Positions 44,812-54,204 are shown, numbered from the stretch's first letter. The stretch: 64,000 nt of DNA from Pseudomonas extremorientalis (GCF_001870465.1 NZ_MDGK01000017.1:372001-436000); one strand, 5' to 3'. The notes: generated by a model not told the origin, from the sequence alone. Numbers and translations: made by a program.

Positions 44812-45511
44812 TTTGAAACTGCCCCAGGGCGTAACCCCTCACGAGTACCGCACCCCGGTGCTGTTGGCGGAAGGCCTGGCCAATGACGTCGCCGAGCAAC
44901 TGCGCACGGCCATCAGTGCCCGTGGCGAAGCGACCCTGGTGGTGTCCGGTGGCCGCAGCCCCGTGGCGTTTTTCCAGCACTTGGCCAAGCAGGGCCTGGA
45001 CTGGTCCAAGGTCACCATCACCCTGGCCGACGAGCGCTGGGTGCCGGTGGAACATGCTGACAGCAATGCCGGCCTGTTGAAGCAGCACCTGCTGCAAGGC
45101 CCGGCGGCCAAGGCCAGGTTCTTGAGCCTGTACAGCGCCGCGGCCAATCTTGAAGATGCAGCCGAGCAGGCCGATCGCCTGCTGGCCGAATTGCCAGCCA
45201 TTGACGTGCTGGTGCTGGGCATGGGCGATGACGGCCACACCGCATCGCTGTTCCCCGACAGTCCCAACCTGGGCGAAGCGTTGAAGGCCGACGGTACCCG
45301 CCGTTGCTGGCCGATGCTGGCGCCGACCGTGCCGCACCAGCGCCTGACCATGAGTCGCGCGCTGCTGGCCACGGCGAACTACACCGTACTGTCGATTTCC
45401 GGCAGTTCGAAATTGACCACCTTGAGCGCCGCGCTGGCCAGCGATGACGTCGCTGCCATGCCGATTCGCGCGTTTCTGCAACCTACATTAGAGATTTACT
45501 GGTGCCCATGA
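44798..45511 (+). CDS. pgl: 6-phosphogluconolactonase
   Basis: Hydrolyses 6-phosphogluconolactone. The 237-residue protein (DevB type) has [15 protein letters not shown] and [18 protein letters not shown]. The ATG at 44798 lies inside the zwf 3' end and follows GGGAGG. The stop overlaps or precedes the eda start by a few bases. Confidence 0.93.
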   Translation: MAISDLKLPQGVTPHEYRTPVLLAEGLANDVAEQLRTAISARGEATLVVSGGRSPVAFFQHLAKQGLDWSKVTITLADERWVPVEHADSNAGLLKQHLLQGPAAKARFLSLYSAAANLEDAAEQADRLLAELPAIDVLVLGMGDDGHTASLFPDSPNLGEALKADGTRRCWPMLAPTVPHQRLTMSRALLATANYTVLSISGSSKLTTLSAALASDDVAAMPIRAFLQPTLEIYWCP

Positions 45512-45528
45512 GCCAAGGATCAGCCGCT

Positions 45529-46194
45529 ATGAAAAGCCCTCAACCGACCGTGTCCATGGCGGATAAAGTTGCCCTGATCGACAGCCTCTGCGCCAAGGCG
45601 CGGATCCTGCCGGTGATCACCATCGCCCGCGAACAGGACATCCTGCCGCTGGCCGATGCCCTGGCAGCCGGCGGTTTGACCGCACTGGAAGTGACCCTGC
45701 GTTCGGAGTTCGGCCTCAAGGCCATTCAGGTACTGCGCGAACAACGCCCTGAACTGTGCACCGGTGCCGGCACCGTGCTGGACCGTCACATGCTCGAAGC
45801 AGCCGAAGTGGCCGGCTCGCAATTCATCGTCACCCCCGGCATTACCCGCGACTTGCTGGAAGCTTCGGTACACAGCCCGATCCCGCTGCTGCCGGGCATC
45901 AGCAATGCCTCCGGCATCATGGAAGGCTATGGCCTGGGTTATCGCCGCTTCAAGCTGTTCCCGGCGGAAGTCAGCGGCGGCGTGGCGGCGATCAAGGCCT
46001 TGGGCGGCCCGTTCGGCGAAGTCAAATTCTGCCCGACCGGCGGCGTGGGCCCGGCCAACATCAAAAACTACATGGCGTTGAAAAACGTGATGTGCGTGGG
46101 CGGTAGCTGGATGCTCGACCCGGAATGGGTCAAGAACGGCGACTGGGCCCGTATCCAGGAAGTTACCGCGCAGGCGCTGGCCCTGCTGGATTGA
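45529..46194 (+). CDS. eda: KDPG aldolase
   Basis: Splits 2-keto-3-deoxy-6-phosphogluconate into pyruvate and glyceraldehyde-3-phosphate. The 221-residue trimeric aldolase has LEVTLRSEFG, GAGTVLD and the Schiff-base lysine in YRRFKLFPAEVSGG. The ATG at 45529 follows AAGGAT at a suitable distance; the ATG at 45508 overlapping the pgl stop (ATGA) is an alternative. A terminator follows. Confidence 0.93.
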   Translation: MKSPQPTVSMADKVALIDSLCAKARILPVITIAREQDILPLADALAAGGLTALEVTLRSEFGLKAIQVLREQRPELCTGAGTVLDRHMLEAAEVAGSQFIVTPGITRDLLEASVHSPIPLLPGISNASGIMEGYGLGYRRFKLFPAEVSGGVAAIKALGGPFGEVKFCPTGGVGPANIKNYMALKNVMCVGGSWMLDPEWVKNGDWARIQEVTAQALALLD

Positions 46195-46238
46195 TCTGCT
46201 TTTACTGAATCGTTGTTGCTGTGCTTGACGGCATTTTT

Positions 46239-46271
46239 GCGGTGCACTTGGTCGGTGTACCGCTTTTTTTT
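46239..46271 (+). terminator. terminator after eda
   Basis: GCGGTGCAC, loop, GTGTACCGC (one G-U pair), then eight T. Ends the zwf-pgl-eda operon. Confidence 0.85.
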
Positions 46272-46288
46272 GTCTGTAGAAAAGGCGC

Positions 46289-47464
46289 TTAACCGACGCT
46301 CAACTCGGTGATGGCTTTGATCAGCACGGCGATCTCGGTTGCCGACGTCACCAGCCCCGGTGTCACCCGGATACAGGTGCCGAACGACGCACCGGTTCGG
46401 GTAGTGACAAACAGGTTGTAGTCCTTGAGCAGTCTATCGACCATCGCCTGCTGATCCCGCCCGCTGAACTTGAACGCCGTAATCCCGCAATACACCCTCG
46501 GATCATCCGGCGTCAGCACCTCGATCCCCGGCAATGCCCGCACTTGGCTGACCCACAGGTCCCGCAGGTAATTCACCCGTGCGCCTTTTGCCGCCGAGCC
46601 ACCTAATTGGCGATGCTCTTCAAACACCAGCGGCAAGGTCATCAGCGCCGGAAAGTTCGGCGTGCTGTAGGACGTACGCGCACGCACATCGGTGGCGGGG
46701 TAGTGAAACTCACCCATGTCCGGGTCGATATCGGCCAGGCGCTCCGGGGCGATGTACAGGAAGCCCAGGGTCAGTGGCGCGCCGATCCATTTGTGCAGGT
46801 TGAAGCCGGCAAACTGAATGCCCAGCTCGGCCAGATTGAACTCGATCTGGCCCAGGGCATGGGCACCGTCGAGGATCACGTCCACGCCATGCTCACGCGC
46901 CGCCCTGGCGACCGCTTCGACGGGCATCACCAGGCCGGTGCGGTGGGTGACGTGGGTCAGCGCCATCAGCTTCACACGTGGGTACTGGACGAACGCATCA
47001 AGATACGTCTGCACCAGGCTGTCGAAACTGGCCGGGTGTACGTGGGACAGTTCGATCACCTCCACCCCGCGAACGCCGGCCAGCCAACGCATGGCACCCT
47101 TGACCGTGTCGTACTCCAGGTCACTGATCAGCACCTGGTCGCCCGGTTGCAGGCGGTTGTAGTTGCGGATCAGTGATTGCAAGGCTTCGGTGGCGTTGCG
47201 GGTAAAGGCCACCGACTCCGGGGCCACATCAATCAGCTCGGCCAGTTGCCGACGAATCTCGACGTTCTCGCCTCGCTCGAAGCGCTGGCGCACATGCAGC
47301 GAATTACTCTGGTTGATAAACGCAACCTGATCCAGGTAATGGGATTGCACCGTTCGGCTCATACGCCCGAAGTAACCGTTTTCCAGGTTGATCGGGCCGG
47401 GTTCCAGGGCGTAGCGCTCGGAAACAGCCTGCCAGTGTTGTTCGTTGTCAGCATTGCGTGGCAT
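46289..47464 (-). CDS. class V aminotransferase (isopenicillin-N-epimerase-like)
   Basis: PLP enzyme of 391 residues. The cofactor lysine is in FNLHKWIGAPLTLGF, with FTRNATEALQSLI and ILDGAHALGQIE nearby. This is the family of cysteine desulfurase and isopenicillin N epimerase, but the desulfurase active-site loop is absent, so sulfur chemistry is not claimed. The substrate is unknown. Upstream, 9 bp away on the same strand, is the DUF3820 gene. Confidence 0.8.
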   Translation of the reverse strand: MPRNADNEQHWQAVSERYALEPGPINLENGYFGRMSRTVQSHYLDQVAFINQSNSLHVRQRFERGENVEIRRQLAELIDVAPESVAFTRNATEALQSLIRNYNRLQPGDQVLISDLEYDTVKGAMRWLAGVRGVEVIELSHVHPASFDSLVQTYLDAFVQYPRVKLMALTHVTHRTGLVMPVEAVARAAREHGVDVILDGAHALGQIEFNLAELGIQFAGFNLHKWIGAPLTLGFLYIAPERLADIDPDMGEFHYPATDVRARTSYSTPNFPALMTLPLVFEEHRQLGGSAAKGARVNYLRDLWVSQVRALPGIEVLTPDDPRVYCGITAFKFSGRDQQAMVDRLLKDYNLFVTTRTGASFGTCIRVTPGLVTSATEIAVLIKAITELSVG

Positions 47465-47473
47465 TGGGGGCTC

Positions 47474-47710
47474 TCAATGGCGCGGGGCGGGTTTGCCGTG
47501 TTTGGCGCGTAGCGGTTCGAGCAATTCAGACAACCCGTTGCTGTCGATTTCCTGCATCAACGCCAGCAGACCACCCAGTTCGCCGTGGGGGAAACCTTCA
47601 CGGGCGAACCAGTTGAGGTAGGGGCCGGGCAGGTCGGCGATGATCCGTCCCTTGTATTTGCCGAAGGGCATTTCGCGGGTGATCAGCAGTTCGAGTTTTT
47701 CGGGATTCAT
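47474..47710 (-). CDS. DUF3820 family protein
   Basis: Small protein of 78 residues with the DUF3820 signature TREMPFGKYKGRIIADLPGPYLNWFAREG (quoted MPFGKYKGRIIADLPGPYLN). The family is fused to or near exonucleases and may bind nucleic acid; function not established. The ATG at 47710 is used because the reading upstream is AT-rich and unlike coding sequence. Confidence 0.8.
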   Translation of the reverse strand: MNPEKLELLITREMPFGKYKGRIIADLPGPYLNWFAREGFPHGELGGLLALMQEIDSNGLSELLEPLRAKHGKPAPRH

Positions 47711-47858
47711 GAAGGCTCGGAGGGTTGAGTCGAGACCTTGGAAAATACAGGCATTCTGCATGAAGGCCAAATGACAGATCATGCAAATAACATACATACA
47801 GATGGTTCAATTAATCTTAAGTTATTGAAATATATATTGATTTTGTTTTTTGAAAACC

Positions 47859-47874
47859 TGGCACGGGCGCTGCA
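47859..47874 (+). promoter_or_regulatory. sigma-54 promoter of the DUF2383 gene
   Basis: TGGCACGGGCGCTGCA matches the RpoN consensus TGGCACG-N4-TTGCW at all but one position, with GG and GC correctly spaced. The predicted start lies about 30 bases before the ATG at 47916. The region upstream is AT-rich, which suits an enhancer-binding-protein site and bending. Confidence 0.65.
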
Positions 47875-47915
47875 ATCACTAAGACAACCTTCTAACCCGT
47901 ACAAGGAATTGAAAA

Positions 47916-48383
47916 ATGACTGACATCAATAAAGAATCGATCTCCGTACTGAACGACCTGATCGAAACCAGCATCGACGGCCAAAAGGGTTTCAAGGAGT
48001 GCGCTGAAGACATCAAGCACCCAGAGCTCAAAGCCCTGTTCGCCAAGCGTTCCGCTGACTGCGCCACCGCTGCCGCCGAGCTGAAAACCGCCGTGCGTGC
48101 CCTGGGTGGCGATCCGGAAGATTCCGGCAGCGTTGCCGGCGCTTTGCACCGTGGTTGGGTCGACGTTAAGTCGATGCTCACCGGTAAAGATGAAGAAGCT
48201 GTGCTGAACGAAGCCGAGCGCGGTGAAGACCACGCACTGAAGGCTTACAAGGAAGCGATCGAGAAGATCAACAAGCACAACCTGCTGGGCATTCGTGACT
48301 TGGTTGAGCGTCAGTACCACGGCGTGCAACGCAACCACGACCAGGTGAAAGCCCTGCGTAACCAGGCTCGCGCTCAGTCGTAA
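47916..48383 (+). CDS. DUF2383 / PA2169-family four-helix-bundle protein
   Basis: Ferritin-like four-helix protein of 155 residues: Glu/His-rich helices with NDLIETSIDGQKGFKECAEDI and AERGEDHALKAYKEAIEK. Members of the family are stress-associated and of unknown activity. A sigma-54 promoter precedes it and a REP-derived terminator ends it. Confidence 0.85.
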   Translation: MTDINKESISVLNDLIETSIDGQKGFKECAEDIKHPELKALFAKRSADCATAAAELKTAVRALGGDPEDSGSVAGALHRGWVDVKSMLTGKDEEAVLNEAERGEDHALKAYKEAIEKINKHNLLGIRDLVERQYHGVQRNHDQVKALRNQARAQS

Positions 48384-48400
48384 GCCCTGCGCCGTAAAAG

Positions 48401-48436
48401 AATGTGGGAGGGGCTTGCCCCTCCCACATTTTTTTT
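48401..48436 (+). terminator. REP-derived terminator
   Basis: AATGTGGGAGGGGC and GCCCCTCCCACATT are perfect inverted copies with a 2-base loop, followed by T8. The half-sequence is the REP motif of this genome, so a REP copy has become a rho-independent terminator. Confidence 0.8.
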
Positions 48437-48445
48437 GCGCAGACT

Positions 48446-48916
48446 TTAGCCAATGCTGATCGGGGGCAACTCGGTCAGCGTCACCACCTGCTGCTTGCGC
48501 GGCGCCAGGATTTCCGCCTCGCCATCCACTACCAACTCATCGCGCTGGTTGAACACGCGTGTGGCGATGCGCACGCGGAACTTCGGCAGCTTCTCGAGGA
48601 TTTCCAGGCGCACGGTCAGGGTGTCGCCGATTTTCACTGGCTTCTGGAAGCTCATCTGCTGGCCGATGTAGATCGTGCCCGGCCCAGGCAGCTCGCAGGC
48701 AACGGCCGCGCTGATCAGGGCACCGCTGAACATGCCGTGGGCGATACGCTCCTTGAACATGGTCGCCTTGGCGTACTCGGCATCCAGGTGCACCGGGTTG
48801 TGGTCGCCGGACATGGCGGCGAACAGCTGGATATCACGCTCTTCCACCAACTTGCTGTAACTGGCGGTCTGGCCGACTTCGAGGGCTTCGTACGGGGTGT
48901 TGGTTACCTGGGTCAT
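48446..48916 (-). CDS. MaoC-like (R)-enoyl-CoA hydratase
   Basis: Hot-dog-fold hydratase of 156 residues. The hydratase 2 motif is FAAMSGDHNPVHLDAEYA (Asp/His pair), followed by AHGMFSGALISAAV. It resembles PhaJ, which supplies (R)-3-hydroxyacyl-CoA. It is next to a lysophospholipase and the fadD pair, as in P. aeruginosa (PA3302-PA3299), so it likely works in fatty-acid turnover. Confidence 0.88.
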   Translation of the reverse strand: MTQVTNTPYEALEVGQTASYSKLVEERDIQLFAAMSGDHNPVHLDAEYAKATMFKERIAHGMFSGALISAAVACELPGPGTIYIGQQMSFQKPVKIGDTLTVRLEILEKLPKFRVRIATRVFNQRDELVVDGEAEILAPRKQQVVTLTELPPISIG

Positions 48917-48973
48917 CTAAACGTGCATCCTGTGGCTAATCGGTAATTTAACTGACTGATTTTAATCGAAAAT

Positions 48974-49918
48974 TTATTCGCATCGCGTCGGTCTGCGCAA
49001 GGTCAGGGCCTGGTCGAGCCAGCTCAGTACATCCGCCGTGACTTCATCACGGTTGGTTTCGTTGAACACTTCATGGCGCGCCTGCGGGTAGATATTCAGT
49101 TGCAGGTGCTGGCAGCCCGCTTCACGCAGGGCGTCGGCCAGGCTGTTGAGACGCTTGCCTTCGCTCACCGGATCACATTCGCCGCCCATCACCAGGATCG
49201 GCAGGCCCGGGTCGATCTGCGCGAGATTGGACGCTTTGCTGATTTGCTGCAAGCCGCCGAGCAGGTCGATCCACAGCTGGTTGGTGCAGCGGAACCCGCA
49301 CAATGGGTCGTTGATGTACTTGTCCACCTCGGCCGGGTCGCGACTGAGCCAATCGAAAGCGGTGCGATTGGGTTTGAACGCCTTGTTGAACGATCCAAAC
49401 GACAGGAAATCGATCAGCGCACTGCGCCCGCGCAATCCCTGGCGCAGTCGTTCGATCCGTGCGATCAATCGCGCCGCGCGGTACAGCGCCACCGGCTGGA
49501 AATTCGAACCGCTGAGAATCGCCCCATCCAGGCTGGCACTGTGGTGCAGCAGATAGGCCTGGGCGATATAGCTGCCCATGCTGTGCCCTAGCAGGATGAT
49601 CGGCAACCCCGGCTGCTGCTGGCCGATGTGCTGGTTGAGGCTGGCGAGGTCGCCCACCACCTTGTTCCAGCCGTCGTGCTCGGCGTACAGGCCCAGGGTG
49701 CCTTCGTCGGCGGTGCGGCCGTGACCCCGTTGGTCCGGCGCATATAAACCGTAGCCAGCACCGCACAGCGCCTGCGCCAGGCGCGCATAGCGCCCGCTGT
49801 GCTCGGCCATGCCATGGGACAGCATCACCAGCGCCCTGGGCGGACCGTCGGGCATCCATTGATTGACGTACAGGCGGCTGCGGTCATTCGCGGTCAGCCA
49901 GAAGGTGGTGTGGTTCAT
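48974..49918 (-). CDS. lysophospholipase / monoacylglycerol lipase (alpha/beta hydrolase)
   Basis: Serine hydrolase of 314 residues. The nucleophile elbow is GHSMGSYIAQ, the acid lies in GGECDPVSEG, and the histidine in ARHEVFNE; the N-terminal SHGMAEHSGRYARLAQ is typical of Serine_hydrolase_4. It would release fatty acids from monoacyl lipids, feeding the adjacent acyl-CoA synthetases. The ATG at 49918 follows AAGGAA. Confidence 0.85.
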   Translation of the reverse strand: MNHTTFWLTANDRSRLYVNQWMPDGPPRALVMLSHGMAEHSGRYARLAQALCGAGYGLYAPDQRGHGRTADEGTLGLYAEHDGWNKVVGDLASLNQHIGQQQPGLPIILLGHSMGSYIAQAYLLHHSASLDGAILSGSNFQPVALYRAARLIARIERLRQGLRGRSALIDFLSFGSFNKAFKPNRTAFDWLSRDPAEVDKYINDPLCGFRCTNQLWIDLLGGLQQISKASNLAQIDPGLPILVMGGECDPVSEGKRLNSLADALREAGCQHLQLNIYPQARHEVFNETNRDEVTADVLSWLDQALTLRRPTRCE

Positions 49919-50150
49919 GGCGGTTCCTTTGCTCAAGGTCTGCTCAAGGTCTGCTCAGCGTCGTTGCAGTGTATAGCTCATCCGCACGGCTGCGTCTGAT
50001 CAGTGCGAAGCCTTGTAGGAAGATTCACGCAATTAATGACGCTCTTTCCTGTATTTGCCTGGTTGGCCATAGCTGCTAACGTCCCCAAAGCTCCGCTTTT
50101 CATAGCAGTCAGAAAGCGGCCGGACACACTCAGGTAAGAGGACAAGAATA

Positions 50151-51839
50151 ATGCAACCTGATTTCTGGAATGACAAACGCGCAGCGGGCGTTCCCAACGA
50201 CATTGACCTCTCTGCCTACAAGTCGGTGATCGAAGTCTTCGAGCGCTCCTGCAAGGCCTTCGCCGACCGTCCGGCATTCAGCAACATGGGCATCACCCTG
50301 ACCTACGCCGAACTGGAACGCCAGAGCGCCGCGTTCGCCGGCTACCTGCAGCAGCACACCGACCTCAAGCCGGGCGAGCGCATCGCGGTGCAGATGCCCA
50401 ACGTGCTGCATTACCCGATTGCGGTGTTCGGCGCCTTGCGCGCCGGGCTGATCGTGGTCAACACCAACCCGCTTTACACCCCGCGCGAGATGCGTCACCA
50501 GTTCAAGGACGCCGGCGTGCGTGCGCTGGTCTACCTCAACCTGTTCGGTTCGCGGGTGCAGGAGGTGTGCAGCGACACCGAGATCGACTACCTGATCGAA
50601 GCCAAGATGGGCGATTTCATGCCCGCTGCCAAAGGCTGGCTGATCAACACGGTGGTCGACAAGGTCAAGAAGATGGTGCCGGCCTACGACCTGCCGCGCG
50701 CGGTGTCATTCAAGCGCGCCCTGCACATGGGCGCGGGCCTGGGCGTGACCCGCCACCCCGTCACACTGGACGACATCGCGGTGCTGCAATACACCGGCGG
50801 CACCACCGGCCTGGCCAAGGGCGCGATGCTCACCCATGGCAACCTGGTGGCGAACATGCAACAGGTGCGCGCCTGTATGTCCCAGACCGGCGATGACGGT
50901 CATCCGCTGATCAAGGAAGGGCAGGAGGTGATGATCGCGCCGCTGCCGCTTTACCATATCTATGCCTTCACGGCGAATTGCATGTGCATGATGGTCTCGG
51001 GCAATCACAACGTGCTGATCACCAATCCGCGAGACATCGGCGGCTTCATCAAGGAACTGAAAAAGTGGCGGTTCACCGGGCTGCTGGGGCTCAACACGCT
51101 ATTTGTGGCGTTGATGGACCACCCGGACTTCAAGACCCTGGACTTCTCCCACCTCAAGCTCACCAATTCCGGCGGCACTGCGCTGATCAAGGCCACGGCT
51201 GAACGCTGGCAGCAGATTACCGGTTGCGCGATTGGCGAGGGTTATGGCCTGACAGAAACCTCACCGGTGGCCAGCACCAACCCCTACGGCAGCAAATCCC
51301 GCCTGGGGACGGTGGGCATTCCGGTGCCGGGCACGGCGATGAAAGTGATCGATGATCAGGGTGTCGAGCTGCCATTGGGCGAGCGCGGTGAACTGTGTAT
51401 CAAGGGCCCGCAGGTGATGAAGGGCTACTGGCAGCAGCCGGCCGCCACCTCCGAGGCGCTGGACGCCGAAGGCTGGCTCAAGACCGGTGATATCGCGGTG
51501 ATCGATGACGATGGCTTTGTGCGCATCGTTGACCGTAAGAAAGACTTGATCATCGTCTCGGGCTTCAACGTGTATCCCAACGAAATCGAGGATGTCGTGA
51601 TGGCCCACCCGGCGGTGGCCAACTGCGCGGTGATCGGCGTGCCGGATGAACGCACGGGGGAGGCGGTGAAGCTGTTCGTGGTGGCGCGTGCCCAAGGGGT
51701 GAGCCTTGAAGAGTTGAAGGCATACTGCAAGACCAACTTCACGGGGTACAAGGTGCCCAAGCACATCGTGTTGCGCGACTCGTTACCGATGACGCCGGTG
51801 GGCAAGATCTTGCGGCGTGAGTTGCGCGATATCGCTTGA
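50151..51839 (+). CDS. fadD2: long-chain acyl-CoA synthetase FadD2
   Basis: Activates fatty acids to acyl-CoA with ATP. The 562-residue protein has the AMP-binding P-loop YTGGTTGLAKGAMLTHGN, GYGLTETSP, and DRKKDLIIVSGFNVYPNEIE. It lies upstream of a paralogue (fadD1) in the same direction; the order matches P. aeruginosa fadD2-fadD1. Divergent from the lysophospholipase gene. Confidence 0.92.
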   Translation: MQPDFWNDKRAAGVPNDIDLSAYKSVIEVFERSCKAFADRPAFSNMGITLTYAELERQSAAFAGYLQQHTDLKPGERIAVQMPNVLHYPIAVFGALRAGLIVVNTNPLYTPREMRHQFKDAGVRALVYLNLFGSRVQEVCSDTEIDYLIEAKMGDFMPAAKGWLINTVVDKVKKMVPAYDLPRAVSFKRALHMGAGLGVTRHPVTLDDIAVLQYTGGTTGLAKGAMLTHGNLVANMQQVRACMSQTGDDGHPLIKEGQEVMIAPLPLYHIYAFTANCMCMMVSGNHNVLITNPRDIGGFIKELKKWRFTGLLGLNTLFVALMDHPDFKTLDFSHLKLTNSGGTALIKATAERWQQITGCAIGEGYGLTETSPVASTNPYGSKSRLGTVGIPVPGTAMKVIDDQGVELPLGERGELCIKGPQVMKGYWQQPAATSEALDAEGWLKTGDIAVIDDDGFVRIVDRKKDLIIVSGFNVYPNEIEDVVMAHPAVANCAVIGVPDERTGEAVKLFVVARAQGVSLEELKAYCKTNFTGYKVPKHIVLRDSLPMTPVGKILRRELRDIA

Positions 51840-51861
51840 CCTGAAATATGCTGAAAAAAAA

Positions 51862-51950
51862 GTGGGAGGGGGCTTGCCCCCGATGGCGGTGGGGCAGTCA
51901 CCAGATGCGTAGACTGAACCACTGCCATCGGGGGCAAGCCCCTTCCCACA
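51862..51950. repeat. REPIN between fadD2 and fadD1
   Basis: GTGGGAGGGGGCTTGCCCCC, inner stem GATGGCGGTGGGGCAGT with CTGCCATC, then the inverted REP copy. It is the only pair here located between two co-directional genes; the rest of the 394-bp gap (51951-52233) has the fadD1 promoter and no gene. Confidence 0.92.
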
Positions 51951-52233
51951 TTTGTACTGTGTTGTTCTGAAAGCCCCGTTCCAGAGCCATCTATGCCGCT
52001 ATTTCAGCTTGGTTTAAAGTGTGACCAAATATTGTAGGACAGTCGTGTTTATGACCGTGACCCCCTCTTTTGGCTCTAGGCGGCCTTTGGCAAAGCTGCT
52101 ACTCTCGGCGCGCTTTGTGACGTCTCGGCCTGCTTGAAAGCGCCAGATTCACCTAAAAAACATACACCAATAATAATCGCATCAAATGCGATGATGAATT
52201 CGCGTCGCTGACGTCGCTGAGGAGTGGGCTTCC

Positions 52234-53925
52234 ATGAACGAAGACTTTTGGAAGGATAAGTACCCCGCCGGGATTGCCGCAGAAATCAATCCAGACGAGT
52301 ATCCGAATATTCAGGCGGTACTGAAGCAGTCCTGCCAGCGCTTCGCCAACAAACCGGCTTTCAGCAACCTGGGCAAGACCATCACCTACGGTGAATTGTA
52401 CGAACTGTCCGGCGCCTTCGCCGCGTACCTGCAACAGCACACCGACTTGAAGCCCGGCGACCGAATCGCCGTGCAACTGCCCAACGTCCTGCAATACCCG
52501 GTCGCCGTGTTCGGCGCCATCCGCGCCGGCCTGATCGTGGTCAACACCAACCCGCTGTACACCGCGCGGGAAATGGAACACCAATTCAACGACTCTGGCG
52601 CCAAGGCCCTGGTGTGCCTTGCCAACATGGCGCACCTGGCGGAAAAGGTCGTGCCCAAGACCGCCGTCAAGCATGTGATCGTCACCGAAGTCGCCGACCT
52701 GTTGCCGCCGCTCAAGCGCCTGCTGATCAACAGCGTTATCAAGTACGTGAAGAAAATGGTCCCGGCCTATCACCTGCCCAAGGCGATCAAGTTCAACGAC
52801 GTGCTGGCCAAGGGGCACGGCCAACCGGTCAGCGATGCCAGCCCGGCCAGCAGCGATGTGGCCGTGCTGCAATACACCGGCGGCACCACCGGCGTCGCCA
52901 AGGGCGCGATGCTCACCCATCGCAACCTGGTCGCCAACATGTTGCAGTGCAAGGCGCTGATGGGCTCCAACCTAAATGAAGGCTGCGAGATCCTGATCAC
53001 GCCGCTGCCGCTTTACCACATTTACGCGTTCACCTTTCATTGCATGGCGATGATGCTGATCGGCAACCACAACATCCTGATCAGCAACCCGCGCGACCTG
53101 CCGGCGATGGTCAAGGAACTGTCGAAGTGGAAGTTCAGCGGCTTTGTCGGCCTGAACACGCTGTTTGTGGCGCTGTGCAACAACGAGGCGTTCCGCAAGC
53201 TGGATTTCTCTGCGCTGAAAGTCACCCTGTCCGGCGGCATGGCCCTGCAACTGGCGGCGGCCGAGCGTTGGAAGGCCGTGACCGGCTGTGGCATCTGCGA
53301 AGGCTACGGCATGACCGAGACCAGCCCGGTGGCCACGGTCAATCCGATCCAGCATATCCAGATCGGCACCATCGGCATCCCGGTGCCGTCCACCGTCTGC
53401 AAAGTCATCGCCGACGACGGCACCGAACTCGCACTGGGTGAAACCGGCGAGCTGTGCGTCAAAGGTCCGCAAGTGATGAAGGGCTACTGGCAGCGCCAGG
53501 ACGCCACCGACGAGATGCTCGACAGCGAAGGCTGGCTCAAGACCGGTGATATCGCGATCATCCAGCCGGACGGCTACATGCGCATCGTCGATCGCAAGAA
53601 AGACATGATCCTGGTCTCGGGCTTCAACGTGTATCCCAACGAGCTGGAAGACGTACTGGCGGGCCTGCCGGGCGTGCTGCAGTGCGCGGCCATTGGTGTG
53701 CCGGACGAGAAGTCCGGGGAGCACATCAAGCTTTTTATCGTGGTCAAGCCGGGTGCCACCCTGACCAAGGACCAAGTGATGGAGCATATGCGCGCCAATG
53801 TCACGGCCTATAAAGTGCCCAAGGCTGTCGAGTTCCGCGATGCCCTGCCGACCACCAACGTAGGCAAGATCCTGCGGCGTGAGCTGCGTGATGAAGAATT
53901 GAAAAAGCTGGGCGTTAAAAAGTAA
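52234..53925 (+). CDS. fadD1: long-chain acyl-CoA synthetase FadD1
   Basis: Paralogue of fadD2, 563 residues, with YTGGTTGVAKGAMLTHRN, GYGMTETSP and DRKKDMILVSGFNVYPNELE. It is the main fatty-acid degradation ligase in P. aeruginosa. A strong terminator ends it and marks the left edge of the RiPP locus. Confidence 0.93.
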   Translation: MNEDFWKDKYPAGIAAEINPDEYPNIQAVLKQSCQRFANKPAFSNLGKTITYGELYELSGAFAAYLQQHTDLKPGDRIAVQLPNVLQYPVAVFGAIRAGLIVVNTNPLYTAREMEHQFNDSGAKALVCLANMAHLAEKVVPKTAVKHVIVTEVADLLPPLKRLLINSVIKYVKKMVPAYHLPKAIKFNDVLAKGHGQPVSDASPASSDVAVLQYTGGTTGVAKGAMLTHRNLVANMLQCKALMGSNLNEGCEILITPLPLYHIYAFTFHCMAMMLIGNHNILISNPRDLPAMVKELSKWKFSGFVGLNTLFVALCNNEAFRKLDFSALKVTLSGGMALQLAAAERWKAVTGCGICEGYGMTETSPVATVNPIQHIQIGTIGIPVPSTVCKVIADDGTELALGETGELCVKGPQVMKGYWQRQDATDEMLDSEGWLKTGDIAIIQPDGYMRIVDRKKDMILVSGFNVYPNELEDVLAGLPGVLQCAAIGVPDEKSGEHIKLFIVVKPGATLTKDQVMEHMRANVTAYKVPKAVEFRDALPTTNVGKILRRELRDEELKKLGVKK

Positions 53926-53945
53926 AAAGCCATTCGTTTCATGCA

Positions 53946-53976
53946 AACCCGTACTTCGGCGAAGTACGGGTTTTTT
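53946..53976 (+). terminator. terminator after fadD1
   Basis: AACCCGTACTTC, loop, GAAGTACGGGTT, then six T. Confidence 0.9.
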
Positions 53977-54160
53977 ATTGGCTGCTGTTTGTTCGAGTGC
54001 TTGTGTTGATTAGTTGCATAGGGCCACTACTGCGGCGAATAGATATACAAATCGGCCTTTTTTGCCCCTCGGTACATAAATGCAAAAGTTGCCGGTGTAC
54101 CGAATTTCCGCCAGCCCTGTTGGACGTGCGCGCCTGTTGAACCGATTTACACCCGTGGAC

Positions 54161-54204
54161 CTACCAAATCTTGTAGTTGAGCGTAATCGCCATGTGCTCT
54201 AAAA
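54161..54204 (+). promoter_or_regulatory. phz-box-like LuxR operator and promoter of the RiPP operon
   Basis: CTACCAAATCTTGTAG (54161-54176) differs at one base from the reverse complement of the PhzR-bound phz box of P. chlororaphis, as I recall it (CTACCAGATCTTGTAG). It directly abuts TTGAGC (54177-54182, -35-like), and CTAAAA (54199-54204, -10-like) lies 16 bp later. LuxR-type activators sit in this position. The PhzR-like gene at 61267-61983 is the likely partner. Confidence 0.7.

Noticed and set aside
46289..47464. Class V aminotransferase as a cysteine desulfurase supplying sulfur to the RiPP locus
   Set aside because: It is about 7 kb away, in another transcript, and lacks the desulfurase catalytic cysteine loop; it resembles isopenicillin-N-epimerase-like proteins.
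15681..51950. Scattered repeats as CRISPR units or insertion sequence ends
   Set aside because: The units are inverted REP pairs at isolated intergenic sites, without regular spacers, transposase genes or target duplications.
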